Positions 1-9,700 are shown, counted from the stretch's first letter. The stretch is DNA of 64,000 nucleotides from an uncultured Lysobacterales bacterium (GCA_946886865.1 CAMPJI010000002.1:20923-84922); one strand, 5' to 3'. Translations and numbers: made by a program. The notes: generated from the sequence alone by a model not told the origin.

Positions 1-638
1 CAGTGCCGCGGTTGTTGGCGGTGTCCAAGCGCCATAGTGGGACGGCAGTCTCGGAACTGGCCGCCGCCTGGGCGCGGCTGCAGCCCCCGGCGGTCGTGGC
101 GCTGGGCGAGAACTACGTGCAGGAGGCGCTGGCCAAGCAGTCCGAACTGAACGCGCAACCGGCGCTGCCGGCCATCGAGTGGCACCTGATCGGCCACCTT
201 CAGTCGAACAAGGCACGCGAGGCCGCCAGCGCCTTCGACTGGGTGCAGACCGTCGACCGCCGCCGGCTGGTGGAGGCGTTGGCCCGCTACCGGCCCGCGG
301 ACCGTCCGCCGCTGAACGTGCTGCTGCAGGTGAACGTCGACGACGAGCCGGGCAAGCACGGGTGCGCGCCCGACGCGGTGATGGACCTGGCCGACGCCGT
401 CGCCGCCCACCCGTCGCTTCGCCTGCGCGGCCTGATGGCCATTCCCGCGCCGCATGACGACCTCGAACGCCGCCGACCCGCATTCGCGCGGATGCGTGCG
501 TTGTTCGGGGAACTGCAGGCCGCGCACCCCGGCGTGGATACGCTTTCGATGGGCATGAGCGACGACCTGGAGGTCGCGGTCGCCGAGGGCGCGACCATGG
601 TGCGCGTGGGGACGGCGTTGTTCGGGGCTAGGGGCTAG
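1..638 (+). CDS. YggS/PROSC family PLP-binding protein, 5' partial
   Basis: This is the C-terminal part of a YggS-type pyridoxal-phosphate homeostasis protein, a non-catalytic alanine-racemase-fold protein that buffers PLP in the cytosol. The visible protein begins near the PLP-lysine motif (LLAVSK) and continues with GENYVQEAL, HLIGHLQSNK and SMGMSDDLEVAVAEG, all family hallmarks. Family members carry about 30 residues before the lysine motif, so the true start lies before the window and the GTG at position 3 is probably internal. proC follows 61 bp downstream, the usual yggS-proC pairing in gammaproteobacteria. Confidence 0.93.
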   Translation, partial: VPRLLAVSKRHSGTAVSELAAAWARLQPPAVVALGENYVQEALAKQSELNAQPALPAIEWHLIGHLQSNKAREAASAFDWVQTVDRRRLVEALARYRPADRPPLNVLLQVNVDDEPGKHGCAPDAVMDLADAVAAHPSLRLRGLMAIPAPHDDLERRRPAFARMRALFGELQAAHPGVDTLSMGMSDDLEVAVAEGATMVRVGTALFGARG

Positions 639-699
639 GGCCTGACCCCTTCGCTCCATCCCCTACACTGGCCGGCCTCCCATCCCCACGAGGAGTGCC

Positions 700-1545
700 A
701 TGACCTCCGAGCCCAACGCCTCGCCCGCCCTGCCTACCGTCGCCTTCGTCGGGGGCGGCAACATGGCCCGCAGCCTGATCGGCGGCATGGTCGCGCGGGG
801 CGCGGACCCCTCGAACATCCGCGTCGCCGAACCCGATGACGCCACCCGCGAGGCACTGCGCGCGGACTTCGGCGTCTGCGTTTTCCCCGAGGCGCACGAA
901 GCCGCCGACGGCGCGGCGATCTGGGTATTCGCGGTCAAGCCGCAGGTCATGCGCGTGGTCTGCAACGGCCTGCAGGCGGTCGCCGGTGCACACCCGCCGC
1001 TGGCGATCTCGGTGGCGGCCGGCATCACCAGCGAGCAGATGAACCGCTGGCTGGGCGGCGCGGCCGCGGTGGTGCGCAGCATGCCCAACACGCCGGCGCT
1101 GCTGGGCGCCGGCGTGACCGGCCTGTTCGCCAGTCCCGGGGTGTCGGCCGAGCAGCGCGCGCAGGCCGACGCCCTGCTGGGCGCGGTCGGGCAGACGGTA
1201 TGGATCGACGACGAAGCGCAGATGGATGCCGTAACCGCGGTGTCCGGCAGCGGACCGGCCTATGTGTTCCTGCTGGCCGAGGCGATGCAGGCCGCCGGCG
1301 AGGCACAGGGCCTGCCGGCGGATGCCGCGCGCACACTGGCCACGCACACGCTGATGGGCGCGGCGCGCATGCTGGTCGAGTCGGGCGAGCCCGCCGACGT
1401 GCTGCGCAAGCGCGTCACCTCGCCCGGCGGCACCACCCAGGCCGCGATCGAGACCTTCGAATCCGGCGGCCTGCGCACCCTGGTCGACGATGCCGTTTCC
1501 GCCGCCACCCGCCGCGGGCGCGAGCTGTCCGCGGCCAACGACTGA
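700..1545 (+). CDS. proC: Pyrroline-5-carboxylate reductase
   Basis: Catalyses the last step of proline synthesis, NAD(P)H reduction of 1-pyrroline-5-carboxylate to proline, in the cytosol. The 281-residue protein has an N-terminal Rossmann motif (FVGGGNMARSLIGG), the central AVKPQVM segment, MPNTPALLGAGVTG, and the C-terminal signature around VTAVSGSGPAYVF and KRVTSPGGTTQAA. Length is normal for the family. The ATG has a good ribosome site (GAGGAG) about 6 bases upstream. It lies between yggS and a DUF4426 gene and is probably co-transcribed with both. Confidence 0.97.
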   Translation: MTSEPNASPALPTVAFVGGGNMARSLIGGMVARGADPSNIRVAEPDDATREALRADFGVCVFPEAHEAADGAAIWVFAVKPQVMRVVCNGLQAVAGAHPPLAISVAAGITSEQMNRWLGGAAAVVRSMPNTPALLGAGVTGLFASPGVSAEQRAQADALLGAVGQTVWIDDEAQMDAVTAVSGSGPAYVFLLAEAMQAAGEAQGLPADAARTLATHTLMGAARMLVESGEPADVLRKRVTSPGGTTQAAIETFESGGLRTLVDDAVSAATRRGRELSAAND

Positions 1546-1552
1546 GGTCCCC

Positions 1553-2062
1553 ATGCGCACCCTGACCGTCCCGAAGCCGGCGTACAGTGCGGCTGCCCTG
1601 GCCCTGCTCCTGGCAATCGGCACCACCGGCTGCGGCCGCGAGCCCTCGGCGATGTCCGACACGGCCGCCCCCGCCGGCAACGCGATGCAGGAGGCCACGG
1701 TCCGCAGTGGCGACGTCACCGTCCGCGCCAGCGTGCTGCCGACCACGGCGATGTCCGAGGCGGTGGCCGCGCAGTACGGGATCCAGCGCGATCCCGGCAG
1801 CGTGATGCTGCTGGTCGGGGTGCGGCAGGGTCCGGACATGCAGGAGACCGCGCTGCCGGCCACGATCACCGCCACCGTCACGGACCTGCGCGGCGTGCGC
1901 CAATCGCTGGAGTTGCGCGAAGTCCGCAGCGGCGACCTGGTCGATTACGTCGGCGTCGCCCGGGTGTCGCCGCCGGACACGTTGCGGTTCGACCTCGACA
2001 TCCGGCGCGAGGGCGGCGCGACGCAGACGATGCAGTTCACGCGCGACATTTTTCCGCGTTGA
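1553..2062 (+). CDS. DUF4426 family exported protein
   Basis: A 169-residue exported protein. The N-terminus has a basic start, a hydrophobic stretch (AALALLLAIG) and a cysteine in TTGCG, so it may be a lipoprotein, although the lipobox is not canonical. The remainder (VRSGDVTVRASVLPTT through MQFTRDIFPR) matches the DUF4426 pattern, a beta-rich periplasmic domain of unknown role often found near yggS, proC and metX/metW in gammaproteobacteria. The ATG at 1553 follows the proC stop by 7 bp with GAGG just before it. A longer frame starting at 1490 would overlap proC and lose the signal peptide. Confidence 0.8.
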   Translation: MRTLTVPKPAYSAAALALLLAIGTTGCGREPSAMSDTAAPAGNAMQEATVRSGDVTVRASVLPTTAMSEAVAAQYGIQRDPGSVMLLVGVRQGPDMQETALPATITATVTDLRGVRQSLELREVRSGDLVDYVGVARVSPPDTLRFDLDIRREGGATQTMQFTRDIFPR

Positions 2063-2100
2063 GCGCGCCTGGCCGCGCGGACTGACCACCCCGCATCCCG

Positions 2101-2904
2101 TCAGTCCGCGTGGCGCGCCGACCATTGCCGGATGATGCCGGCGATCGCGGCGACGCCATCGGTCAGCGCGGCGGGACCGGGCTGCAGGATCAGCGGCGAC
2201 TTCACTTCGTGCAGCTCGCCGTCGCGGACCGCGGGGATCGCGTCCCAGCCCGGCCGGGCCGCCACTTTGCCGGGCTGGAACTTCTTGCCGCACCACGAGC
2301 CGATGACGATGTCCGGCGCGCGCCGCACCACCTCGTCGCCGTCGGCCAGGATGCGCGCCTTGGCCAGCGGCTCGGCCGCGCGCTCGGGGAAGATGTCGTC
2401 GCCACCGGCGATCCGCACCAGTTCGGCGACCCACTGGATGCCGGTGATCAGCGGTTCGTCCCACTCTTCGAAGTACACCTTCGGCCGGCGCGGGAGCCGC
2501 GCGGCATCGGCGGCGATGGCATCCAACCCGCGCCGCAACCCGTCGGCATAGGCATCCGCACGGTCGCCAGCGCCCACCAGCGCGCCCAGGCGGCGGATGT
2601 AATCCAGCGTGCCGTCCACGCTGCGGTGGTTGCTGATCCACACCTCGATGCCTTGCCGGATCAGCTCGGCGGCGATGTCGGCCTGGATATCGGAAAAGCC
2701 GATGACGAAGTCGGGCCGCAAGTCGAGGATCTGCCCGATCTTCGCGCTGGTGAACGCGCTGACCTTGGGCTTCTCCTTGCGTGCGATCGGCGGGCGCACG
2801 GTGAAGCCGCTGATGCCGACGATGCGGTGCGCCTCACCCAGCGCGTACAGCGTTTCGGTGGGCTCTTCGGTAAGGCAGACGATGCGTTGCGGACCCATGG
2901 ACAT
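2101..2904 (-). CDS. Cobalamin/iron-type periplasmic binding-fold protein (BtuF-like)
   Basis: A 267-residue protein of the class III substrate-binding fold used for vitamin B12 and iron-chelate uptake. Visible signatures are RIVCLTEEPTETLYALG at the start, the helix-backbone region IGQILDLRPDFVIGFSD, and the C-terminal lobe with RAPDIVIGSWCGKKF. It lacks a signal peptide, which is unusual for a periplasmic receptor. Related cytosolic or mis-started cobalamin-binding proteins are common in Xanthomonadales. GTG 2907, ATG 2904 and ATG 2898 are all possible starts. No permease or ATPase gene is adjacent, so ligand and partner are unknown. Confidence 0.75.
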   Translation of the reverse strand: MSMGPQRIVCLTEEPTETLYALGEAHRIVGISGFTVRPPIARKEKPKVSAFTSAKIGQILDLRPDFVIGFSDIQADIAAELIRQGIEVWISNHRSVDGTLDYIRRLGALVGAGDRADAYADGLRRGLDAIAADAARLPRRPKVYFEEWDEPLITGIQWVAELVRIAGGDDIFPERAAEPLAKARILADGDEVVRRAPDIVIGSWCGKKFQPGKVAARPGWDAIPAVRDGELHEVKSPLILQPGPAALTDGVAAIAGIIRQWSARHAD

Positions 2905-2943
2905 CACCGGTGGCGGAACCCGGCCATTGTCGCAGGCCGCGCT

Positions 2944-4422
2944 TCACGCGTTGACGTAACGGTTCCGGCCGCTGCGCTTGGCCGCGTAGCAGGCGGCATC
3001 GGCTTTGCCCAGCGCGTCGTCGAGGTCGACCGCATGCAGGGTGGGCGCGATCCCGATGCTGACGCCCAGGCCGGCGAAGCGGGCATCGGACGCCGCCACG
3101 CGCGCGACCTCGTCCAGCACGCGCGCGGCCACCAGCTCGGCGGCGCGCTGCTTGTCGTTGAGCAGCAGGACCGCGAACTCGTCCCCACCCAGCCGCGCGA
3201 CCACGTCCACGTCGCGGGCGCACCGGCGCAGCGCATCGGCGATGCCGCGCAGGGCGGCGTCGCCGGCCTCGTGGCCGTGCCCGTCGTTGATCGCCTTGAA
3301 CCCGTCCAGGTCCATGAACAGCAACCAGCCATAACCGCCCAGCGACTCGGTCACCGCCGCCGCCATCGCGCGCCGGTTGGCCAAGCCGGTCAACGGGTCC
3401 GTGCCGGCCATGCGACGCAGTTCCTCGTTGAGGCCCTGCAACTCGGTGATGTCGATGGCAGCGCCTCGATAGCCGAGGAACTCGCCGTCGCGTGACCACC
3501 GCGCACGGGCGCTGTTGCTGAGGACGCGACGCTCGCCATCGGCACTGATCGCCAGCAGGCGCTGGCCACTGAAGTCCGTGCGGGTGGCGAGCGGGTCGAC
3601 GGCGGAGTCGCGTGCATGTTCGGGCAGCAGCCGCCGTGCGATCTCTACCGGCGTCGCGCCGATCATCGTCTCCGTCGTAAGGCCGAATGCTTCGCCGAAG
3701 CCGGGCGAGACGTGCGTGAGGCGATCGTCGGCGTCCGTTTCCCAGAACCAGTCCGCGGCCACCAGCGCGAAGTCGGCGAAGCGCTCTTTCTGCAGGGTGG
3801 CGATGCGCAGCAGCTCGGCCTCGCGTCGGCGCGATCGCTCCAGGCCGTCCAGCAGGCTGCGGTAGCTGCGCATGAAGTACATCCCGAACGCCGCACCCAC
3901 CACGCACATCGCCAGCGGCACGCGGTAGCCCGCGCTCGCAATCCATGCCGGGTTCAGCGGCACCCATGCGGGCGCGTCCGACCGCGCCAGGGCGAATGCG
4001 CCCAGCACGATGGCCAATGCGGCGCCCGCCCACCACAGGCCCTGGCGGCCGGGCAGCACCAGCGTCGCCAGCAGCACGAACAGGGGCAGCACCATCGCCC
4101 CGCCGGTCGCCCGCCCTCCGCTGGCGGCCATGAGCGTGCCGATACCGAGCACCGTCGCGCCCAGCACCGCATGGCCGAACAGGGCGGTGTCCCCCCGATG
4201 CCGGAATACGAGCATCAGCCCCAGCAGGATCGCGGCCACGCCGAGCATGAACCACCCGAAGGAGCCGCCCATCGCCAGCTCCATGGCCCCCATGCCGCCG
4301 AGCAGCAGCGCGGCGGTGAGAGCGGTCAGCAGCACACCGGTGGCGCGGGCACGTGCCTCGTGCTCAGCGGGGAAGCGCTCGGGTGGCAACCACCAGGCGG
4401 ACGATCCGATCGATCCCATCAT
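2944..4422 (-). CDS. Membrane diguanylate cyclase with PAS-like domain
   Basis: A predicted c-di-GMP synthase of about 492 residues. The first 190 residues contain several hydrophobic helices (for example VLLTALTAALLLGGMGAMEL and MVLPLFVLLATLVL) forming a membrane sensor. A PAS-like region follows (ADWFWETDADDRLTHVSPGF), then a GGDEF domain. The catalytic motif is intact at about residues 412-416 and is preceded by an RxxD product-inhibition site (RDVD, about 403-406). PAS could sense a small ligand or redox state, but the signal is unknown. ATG 4422 or 4419 fits the AGAGGG ribosome site better than the upstream TTG at 4434. Confidence 0.9.
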   Translation of the reverse strand: MMGSIGSSAWWLPPERFPAEHEARARATGVLLTALTAALLLGGMGAMELAMGGSFGWFMLGVAAILLGLMLVFRHRGDTALFGHAVLGATVLGIGTLMAASGGRATGGAMVLPLFVLLATLVLPGRQGLWWAGAALAIVLGAFALARSDAPAWVPLNPAWIASAGYRVPLAMCVVGAAFGMYFMRSYRSLLDGLERSRRREAELLRIATLQKERFADFALVAADWFWETDADDRLTHVSPGFGEAFGLTTETMIGATPVEIARRLLPEHARDSAVDPLATRTDFSGQRLLAISADGERRVLSNSARARWSRDGEFLGYRGAAIDITELQGLNEELRRMAGTDPLTGLANRRAMAAAVTESLGGYGWLLFMDLDGFKAINDGHGHEAGDAALRGIADALRRCARDVDVVARLGGDEFAVLLLNDKQRAAELVAARVLDEVARVAASDARFAGLGVSIGIAPTLHAVDLDDALGKADAACYAAKRSGRNRYVNA

Positions 4423-4538
4423 GGCCCTCTTCAACGCCTGCGACCGGGCACGGCATGGGTGACCGCCGGCGGCGGGTCCCGGGCATTAACGTCCGACAGG
4501 CGTGAATCTGAAGTCGGCGTGCCGGCACGCCCGGCGGC

Positions 4539-5153
4539 TCAGGGATAGAGCATCCGCACGGACCACTCGCCCGCGACGTCGGACTCATAGAGGTGGCGCT
4601 CGTGCAGGCGGAACTGCGCGCCGTACCAGAACTCGATGCGCTCGGGACGCACGCGCAGGCCTGTCCAGCGCGGCGGACGCGGTACGTCACGGCCTTCGAA
4701 CTCCTGCTCGACCTGCGCGATGCGTTCGGCGAAGCGCGACGGCGGGTCCAGCGTCTCGGACTGCTTGGAGGCCCACGCACCGACCTGGCTGCCGCGCGGG
4801 CGCGTGGCGAAGTAGGCGTCGGCCTCCTCGTCGGACACGATTTCGACCGGCCCCTCGATGCGCACCTGCACGCCGCCTTCCACCCGCGGCCAGTGGAACA
4901 GCAGCGCCGCGTGCGGGTTGGCCTGCAGCTCGCGGCCCTTGCGTCCGTCCAGGTGGGTGTAGAAGACGAACCCGCGGGCGTCGTGCGCCTTCAGCAGCAC
5001 GGTGCGCGCCGCCGGCCTCGCGTCCAGGCCGGCGGTGGCGACCACCATCGCGGTCGGGTCGGGCTCACCGGCCGCAGCGGCCTGGGCGAACAATCGGTCG
5101 AACGTGGCCAGCGCTTCGGCCAGCAGGGCGGGCGGTACGGGATGCGTCGTCAT
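4539..5153 (-). CDS. pdxH: Pyridoxamine/pyridoxine 5'-phosphate oxidase
   Basis: FMN enzyme that oxidises pyridoxamine or pyridoxine 5'-phosphate to pyridoxal 5'-phosphate, the last step of vitamin B6 synthesis and salvage. The 204-residue protein shows [35 protein letters not shown], the [18 protein letters not shown] strand pair and the C-terminal [15 protein letters not shown] signature. The same frame is open to 5555, but homology starts at the ATG at 5153. It is divergent from the kinase gene at 5171 with only 17 bp between start codons, so the two promoters must overlap the coding ends. Confidence 0.96.
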   Translation of the reverse strand: MTTHPVPPALLAEALATFDRLFAQAAAAGEPDPTAMVVATAGLDARPAARTVLLKAHDARGFVFYTHLDGRKGRELQANPHAALLFHWPRVEGGVQVRIEGPVEIVSDEEADAYFATRPRGSQVGAWASKQSETLDPPSRFAERIAQVEQEFEGRDVPRPPRWTGLRVRPERIEFWYGAQFRLHERHLYESDVAGEWSVRMLYP

Positions 5154-5170
5154 CGGCCTATTGTGTGCGC

Positions 5171-5974
5171 ATGTCCGCGCCCCCGCACCCCTCCACCGGT
5201 TACGCCCCCGCGTTCGTCCAGCGCGTGGACGGCTGGATGCGCCAGTCCGGCCACCGCGTCTGCGCACTGGCGGGCCTGCAGGGCACGGGCAAGTCGACGC
5301 TCGGCGCGCAACTGGCCGCGCAGGCCCGCTCGCGCGGCGAGCGCCTGGTGGTGCTGTCCATCGACGACTTCTACCTGGGCCGGCGCGAACGCCTGCGACT
5401 GGGTCGGACCATGCACCCGCTGCTGGCCACGCGCGGGCCGCCCGGCACGCACGATGTCGCGCTCGCCTGCGAGGTGATCGACGACCTCGTGGCCGGCCGC
5501 GCCACGCGCCTGCCGCGCTTCGACAAGATCGCCGACCGTCGCCTGCCGCCTTCACGCTGGCCGCAGGCGACGGCCGACCGCGTGCTGCTGGAGGGGTGGT
5601 TCCTCAAGGCCCCACCGCAAGCGCGCGAAGCACTGGTCGAGCCGGTCAACGCACTGGAGCGCCTGGACGACCCGGACGGCACGTGGCGCGCATGGTGCAA
5701 CCGCGCGCTCGCCGAGGACTGCCCGGCCCTGTGGCAACGCCTGCCGTGGCTGCTGTTCCTGCAGGGCCCGGGGTTCGACACCGTGCCCACGTGGCGGTGG
5801 CAGCAGGAGCAGACGCTGCAGGCTGCCCACCCGGGGCGCACCACCATGTCGCATGCGCAGGTGATGCGCTTCGTGCAGTTCTTCGAGCGCGTTAGCCGGC
5901 ATGCGCTGGCGACGCTGCCGGCCATCGCGCAGCGCACGGTCCAGCTCGATGCCCTACGGCGGCCACTCGACTGA
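5171..5974 (+). CDS. P-loop kinase, D-glycerate 3-kinase-like
   Basis: A 267-residue P-loop kinase with a Walker A motif GLQGTGKST at residues 35-43, a following [14 protein letters not shown] segment, and [12 protein letters not shown]. This combination is typical of the glycerate kinase/Tda10 branch of the phosphoribulokinase/uridine kinase superfamily, in which glycerate is phosphorylated at the 3-hydroxyl. Late motifs QEQTLQA and [19 protein letters not shown] also match this branch. Substrate is inferred from family only. The ATG at 5171 was chosen because upstream sequence in the same frame overlaps divergent pdxH. Confidence 0.8.
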   Translation: MSAPPHPSTGYAPAFVQRVDGWMRQSGHRVCALAGLQGTGKSTLGAQLAAQARSRGERLVVLSIDDFYLGRRERLRLGRTMHPLLATRGPPGTHDVALACEVIDDLVAGRATRLPRFDKIADRRLPPSRWPQATADRVLLEGWFLKAPPQAREALVEPVNALERLDDPDGTWRAWCNRALAEDCPALWQRLPWLLFLQGPGFDTVPTWRWQQEQTLQAAHPGRTTMSHAQVMRFVQFFERVSRHALATLPAIAQRTVQLDALRRPLD

Positions 5975-6006
5975 GCGGACGCCGTCCGGGGGCGTGGGGC
6001 GATGCA

Positions 6007-6210
6007 TCACTCGACGACGAATGTGATCCGCAGGTTGACGCGCCATTCGGTGATCGTCCCGTCGCCGGACGTGATCACCTTGGTTTCGTTGATCCAGGCG
6101 CCCTGGATGTTCTTCACCGACTCGGCGCACTTCTTGAGGCCGGTTTTCACCGCGTCCTCCACGCTGACTTTCGACGACGCGGTGAGTTCGATCACTTTTG
6201 CAACGGCCAT
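6007..6210 (-). CDS. Dodecin flavoprotein
   Basis: A 67-residue protein matching dodecin, a dodecameric hollow-sphere protein that stores flavins (FMN, riboflavin or lumichrome). The sequence has the family features: N-terminal VAKVIELTASS, SVEDAVKTGLKK helix, and the GTITEWRVNLRITF strand carrying the flavin-stacking tryptophan. ATG at 6210 is preceded by GGAGAC. The long open frame above this gene is only a GC-driven extension into the aroB antisense strand. It is convergent with the kinase gene, with 32 bp between stop codons. Confidence 0.95.
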   Translation of the reverse strand: MAVAKVIELTASSKVSVEDAVKTGLKKCAESVKNIQGAWINETKVITSGDGTITEWRVNLRITFVVE

Positions 6211-6329
6211 GGCGGTCTCCTTCGGGTGACGGGCCTTCCGCACGACGCGGCACGCCCGGGAGCGCCACCGTAGGCGCGCAGGCGTTAACGACGCGCGGTC
6301 ATGGCCTGCGTGCGGGCACGGGCCGCGGC

Positions 6330-6335
6330 TAGAAT
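6330..6335 (+). promoter_or_regulatory. Putative -10 element giving a leaderless aroK transcript
   Basis: TAGAAT ends at 6335 and the aroK ATG begins 7 nt later at 6342, where transcription would be expected to start. No Shine-Dalgarno sequence precedes the ATG. The -35 region is GC-rich and poorly matched, so this is a moderate prediction. Confidence 0.45.
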
Positions 6336-6341
6336 CGCCCG

Positions 6342-6902
6342 ATGAATCCGGCGTCCAACCTGATCCTGGTCGGCCCCATGGGGGCGGGCAAGTCCTGCAT
6401 CGGCCGGCGGCTGGCCGAGCGCTTCGGCCTGCGGCTGGTGGATGCTGACCTGGAAATCGAACGCCGCACCGGCGCGCCGATCCCCACGATTTTCGAATGC
6501 GAGGGCGAGTCGGGTTTCCGCGCCCGCGAACGCGCGACGCTGGCCGAACTGCTGGTGGGCGACGGCATGGTGCTGGCCACCGGCGGCGGCGCGGTGCTCG
6601 ACCCGCAGACGCGTGAGGCACTGCGCGAGCGCGGCTTCGTGGTGCACCTGCACGTGACGCCCGACCAGCAACTGCAGCGGCTGGCGCGCGACCGCAGCCG
6701 GCCCCTGCTGGCCCGACCCGACCGCGAAGCCGTGCTGCACGAGCTGGCGCGCCTGCGCGAGCCGCTGTACGCACAGGTCGCGGACCTGCGCTTCGACACC
6801 GGCTGCCTGACCGCGGCGGCGGCGACCGAGCAACTGGCGCGCCTGCTCGAGCGGCACTGGCAACGCACGGCGTTCTCCACCCGGACGGGCACCGGCCAAT
6901 GA
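6342..6902 (+). CDS. aroK: Shikimate kinase
   Basis: Phosphorylates shikimate to shikimate 3-phosphate in the chorismate pathway, in the cytosol. The 186-residue protein has a Walker A motif GPMGAGKS at residues 11-18, the shikimate-binding [11 protein letters not shown] region, ESGFRARER and the lid-proximal [11 protein letters not shown], then RDRSRPLL. The stop codon overlaps the start of aroB by 4 bp, indicating translational coupling in the conserved aroK-aroB operon. Confidence 0.97.
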   Translation: MNPASNLILVGPMGAGKSCIGRRLAERFGLRLVDADLEIERRTGAPIPTIFECEGESGFRARERATLAELLVGDGMVLATGGGAVLDPQTREALRERGFVVHLHVTPDQQLQRLARDRSRPLLARPDREAVLHELARLREPLYAQVADLRFDTGCLTAAAATEQLARLLERHWQRTAFSTRTGTGQ

Positions 6903-8032
6903 CGGCGGCGGACCCCGGCTTGCGCGAAGTCGACGTCGCGGGCGAGCCCGCGTACCGCATCGCGATCGGGCCCGGCCTGCTTGACGACGGCGCGCGGCTG
7001 ACCGCCGCCCTGCGCGGCCGACACGCATTGATCGTCAGCGATAGCCACGTCGCACCGCTGTATGCCGACCGGCTGGAGGCGACGTTGCGCGGCGCGCGGC
7101 CGGACCTGGCGATCGGCCGCTTCGAACTGCCCGCCGGCGAGCACGAAAAGACGCTGGCGCGCTTCGGCGAGTGCCTGGACGCCCTCGCCCGCCTTGGCGC
7201 CACGCGCGATGCCTGCGTGTTCGCGCTGGGTGGCGGCGTCGTCGGCGACCTGGCCGGCTTCGCCGCGTCGTGCTGGATGCGCGGGATCGACATCGTGCAG
7301 GTGCCCACCACGCTGCTGGCGATGGTGGACTCCTCGGTCGGCGGCAAGACCGCCGTCGACCTGCCGGCCGGCAAGAACCTGGTCGGCGCGTTCCATCCGC
7401 CGCGCGCGGTCATCGCCGATACCGCGACGCTGCGCACGCTGCCCGATCGAGAGCTGCGGGCCGGCCTGGCCGAGGTGGTGAAGTACGGGGCGATCTTCGA
7501 CGCCGGCTTCCTCGACTGGCTCGAGGCCAACCGGTGCGCGCTGCTGGCCCGCGACGATGCCGCGCTGGCCGAGGCGATCGCGCGCTCGTGCCGCTACAAG
7601 GCCGAGGTGGTGGCGCGTGACCCGTTCGAGCGCGGCGACCGCGCATTGCTCAACTTCGGCCACACCTTCGGCCACGCCATCGAGGCCGAACAGGGCTACG
7701 GCGGCAGCGCCGACGGCCTCAACCACGGCGAAGCGGTCGCGGTGGGCATGGTGCTGGCCGCGCGGCTCTCCGCGCGGACGGGAATGGCCCCGCACGCGGA
7801 CGCCGAACGGCTGCAGCGACTGCTGGCGGCGTTCAGGCTGCCGGTCGACGTCCCCGCCGGCCTGTCGCCGGACGCCCTGCTCGCACGCATGCGCCTGGAC
7901 AAGAAGGCCGCGGCCGACGGCTTGCGCTTCATCCTGTGGGACGGCGCCGGCCGGGCGCGGCTGGTGGCCGGCGTGGACGAGGCCGACGTGCTCGCCGTGC
8001 TGGCCACGCCCTCCGACTCGTCGCGCCTGTAG
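6899..8032 (+). CDS. aroB: 3-dehydroquinate synthase
   Basis: NAD- and metal-dependent cyclisation of DAHP to 3-dehydroquinate, second step of the shikimate pathway. The 377-residue protein shows the NAD-binding [16 protein letters not shown], the [20 protein letters not shown] active-site region, the metal-site motifs GLAEVVKYG and [12 protein letters not shown], and [10 protein letters not shown]. It overlaps aroK by 4 bp (ATGA). Its TAG stop codon lies inside the first base pairs of a REP palindrome (TGTAGGAGCGGC), so the repeat supplies the gene end. Confidence 0.97.
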   Translation: MTAADPGLREVDVAGEPAYRIAIGPGLLDDGARLTAALRGRHALIVSDSHVAPLYADRLEATLRGARPDLAIGRFELPAGEHEKTLARFGECLDALARLGATRDACVFALGGGVVGDLAGFAASCWMRGIDIVQVPTTLLAMVDSSVGGKTAVDLPAGKNLVGAFHPPRAVIADTATLRTLPDRELRAGLAEVVKYGAIFDAGFLDWLEANRCALLARDDAALAEAIARSCRYKAEVVARDPFERGDRALLNFGHTFGHAIEAEQGYGGSADGLNHGEAVAVGMVLAARLSARTGMAPHADAERLQRLLAAFRLPVDVPAGLSPDALLARMRLDKKAAADGLRFILWDGAGRARLVAGVDEADVLAVLATPSDSSRL

Positions 8033-8213
8033 GAGCGGCTTCAGCCGCGATCCCGATCGTCGCGTCGCGATCCGCAAGTCCTGTTGGAGCGACGTAAGTC
8101 GCGACCCGTCGCTCCGTTACACGCGTGGGTCGCGACTTACGTCGCTCCTACAAAGAAATCCGGGGGTGCCATGCGAGGCCGGAGGCCGTTCGCGGCTGAA
8201 GCCGCTCCTACAG
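8028..8213. repeat. Cluster of four REP palindromes
   Basis: Four short imperfect palindromes of two sequence classes lie between aroB and the WGR gene. Class A (GAGCGGCTTCAGCCGC) is at about 8030-8052 and, inverted, at 8188-8212. Class B (GAGCGACGTAAGTCGC) is at about 8083-8107 and, inverted, at 8127-8152. The nested arrangement A-B-B'-A' could fold into one long cruciform or hairpin. Such elements are REPs normally mobilised in trans by RAYT transposases; no RAYT gene is present here. They may stabilise the aroB mRNA 3' end. Confidence 0.9.
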
Positions 8214-8274
8214 GGGCGCGCACCCGGCGCACCGGGCATAGCGGCCGACGCAACGCCGGCCCGGCGCCAGCGGC

Positions 8275-8280
8275 TACAAT
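8275..8280 (+). promoter_or_regulatory. Putative -10 element for the WGR gene
   Basis: TACAAT ends 9 nt before the ATG at 8290, so the mRNA would have a leader of only about 3 nt or none. No ribosome site is visible upstream. Confidence 0.4.
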
Positions 8281-8289
8281 CCCCGCCCC

Positions 8290-8544
8290 ATGCGCATGCT
8301 CCTGCAACAACGGCCCGACGGCCCCGAGGCCCCGCGCTTCGTGCAACTGATGCTGCAACCCGACCTGCTGGGCGGGTGGACGCTGGTGCGCGAGTCCGGC
8401 CAGATCGGCGGGCGCAGCCAGTTGCGGCGCGAGCAGTTCCTGGACCGCGACAGCGCGTTCGCCGCGCTGGAGCAGGCCCGCGATGCGCAGATCAAGCGCG
8501 GGTTCCAGCTGATGTTCACCCAAGGCAGCGAAGCACCGCGCTAG
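8290..8544 (+). CDS. Stand-alone WGR domain protein
   Basis: An 84-residue protein consisting almost entirely of a WGR domain: a leading strand ([22 protein letters not shown]), the [12 protein letters not shown] core and the terminal helix [19 protein letters not shown] domains are nucleic-acid-associated modules known from PARPs and the MolR regulator, but the role of free bacterial copies is not established. This small gene between aroB and hemE is a recurrent arrangement in Xanthomonadaceae. A very short or absent leader is predicted. A second ATG at 8296 is possible. Confidence 0.8.
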   Translation: MRMLLQQRPDGPEAPRFVQLMLQPDLLGGWTLVRESGQIGGRSQLRREQFLDRDSAFAALEQARDAQIKRGFQLMFTQGSEAPR

Positions 8545-8626
8545 GCGCCCGCTCGCACCGCGCCCCGTCCCGATCCCGCGCCGGTCGCCGCCGGCCGTGC
8601 CCCGCACGACAGTTTTCGAGAACCGC

Positions 8627-9700
8627 ATGTCCAACACCCTGCATAACGACCGCTTCCTCCGTGCCCTCCGCCGCGAGCCCGTGGACCGCACGCCCGTGTG
8701 GCTGATGCGCCAGGCCGGCCGCTACCTGCCCGAGTACCGCGCCACCCGCAAGCAGGCCGGCAGCTTCATGGGGCTGGCGAAGAATCCGGAGTTGGCCTGC
8801 GAGGTCACGCTGCAGCCGCTGCGCCGCTACCCGCTGGATGCGGCGATCCTGTTTTCCGACATCCTCACCGTGCCCGACGCAATGGGCCTGGGGCTGTACT
8901 TCGTCGAGGGCGAAGGCCCGAAGTTCGAGCGCCCGGTGCGCAGCGCCGATGACATCGCGCGACTGGCCGTACCGGACATGGACGGCGAGCTGCGTTACGT
9001 GATGGACGCGGTTCGCACGATCCGCCGCGAGCTCGACGGCTCGGTGCCGCTGATCGGTTTCTCCGGCAGCCCGTGGACGCTGGCCTGTTACATGGTCGAA
9101 GGCGGCGGCAGCAAGGACTTCGCGCGGGTGAAGTCGCTGGCGATGAACGACCCGGCGGCGATGCACCGGCTGCTGGAGGTCACCACCGACGCCGTCATCG
9201 CGTACCTGGATGCGCAGCGGCTGGCCGGCGCGCAGGCGATGCAGGTATTCGACACCTGGGGCGGCGTGCTGTCGCCGTCGATGTACCGCGAGTTCTCGCT
9301 GCGCTACCTGCAGCGCATCGCGCGCGAACTGCCGCGCGGCGAAGGCGACACGGCCGCGCCGCTGATCCTGTTCGGCAAGGGCAACGGCGCCTACGTCGAG
9401 GACCTGTCCAACACCGGCGCGCAGGGCGTGGGCGTGGACTGGACGATCGACCTGGGCGACGCCGCGCGCCGCGCCGGCGGCCGTGTCGCGATCCAGGGCA
9501 ACCTCGACCCGGTGACGCTGTACGCGCAGCCCGATGCGATCCGCCGCGAAGTCGGCCGCGCGCTCGACAGCTACCGCGAAGGCAACGGCGGCTCGCTCGA
9601 CGGCCACGTGTTCAACCTCGGCCACGGCATGTCGCCGGACATGGACCCCGACCACGTCGCGGTGCTGGTGGATGCGGTGCACGAGTTGAGCGCGCGTTGA
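8627..9700 (+). CDS. hemE: Uroporphyrinogen decarboxylase
   Basis: Removes four carboxyl groups from uroporphyrinogen III to give coproporphyrinogen III in haem synthesis. The 357-residue protein begins [31 protein letters not shown], containing the conserved [16 protein letters not shown] signature with catalytic arginines. It continues with [12 protein letters not shown] (catalytic Asp), [17 protein letters not shown] and [19 protein letters not shown] 8627 fits homologues; a GTG at 8597 is less likely. Confidence 0.97.
   Translation: MSNTLHNDRFLRALRREPVDRTPVWLMRQAGRYLPEYRATRKQAGSFMGLAKNPELACEVTLQPLRRYPLDAAILFSDILTVPDAMGLGLYFVEGEGPKFERPVRSADDIARLAVPDMDGELRYVMDAVRTIRRELDGSVPLIGFSGSPWTLACYMVEGGGSKDFARVKSLAMNDPAAMHRLLEVTTDAVIAYLDAQRLAGAQAMQVFDTWGGVLSPSMYREFSLRYLQRIARELPRGEGDTAAPLILFGKGNGAYVEDLSNTGAQGVGVDWTIDLGDAARRAGGRVAIQGNLDPVTLYAQPDAIRREVGRALDSYREGNGGSLDGHVFNLGHGMSPDMDPDHVAVLVDAVHELSAR

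Noticed and set aside
2110..3495. 461-codon plus-strand frame
   Set aside because: It is antisense to the BtuF-like and diguanylate cyclase genes, both of which have strong motif support.
8028..8213. Possible CRISPR array
   Set aside because: The repeats are palindromes of two types in alternating orientation with irregular spacing, which fits REPs and not direct repeats with spacers.
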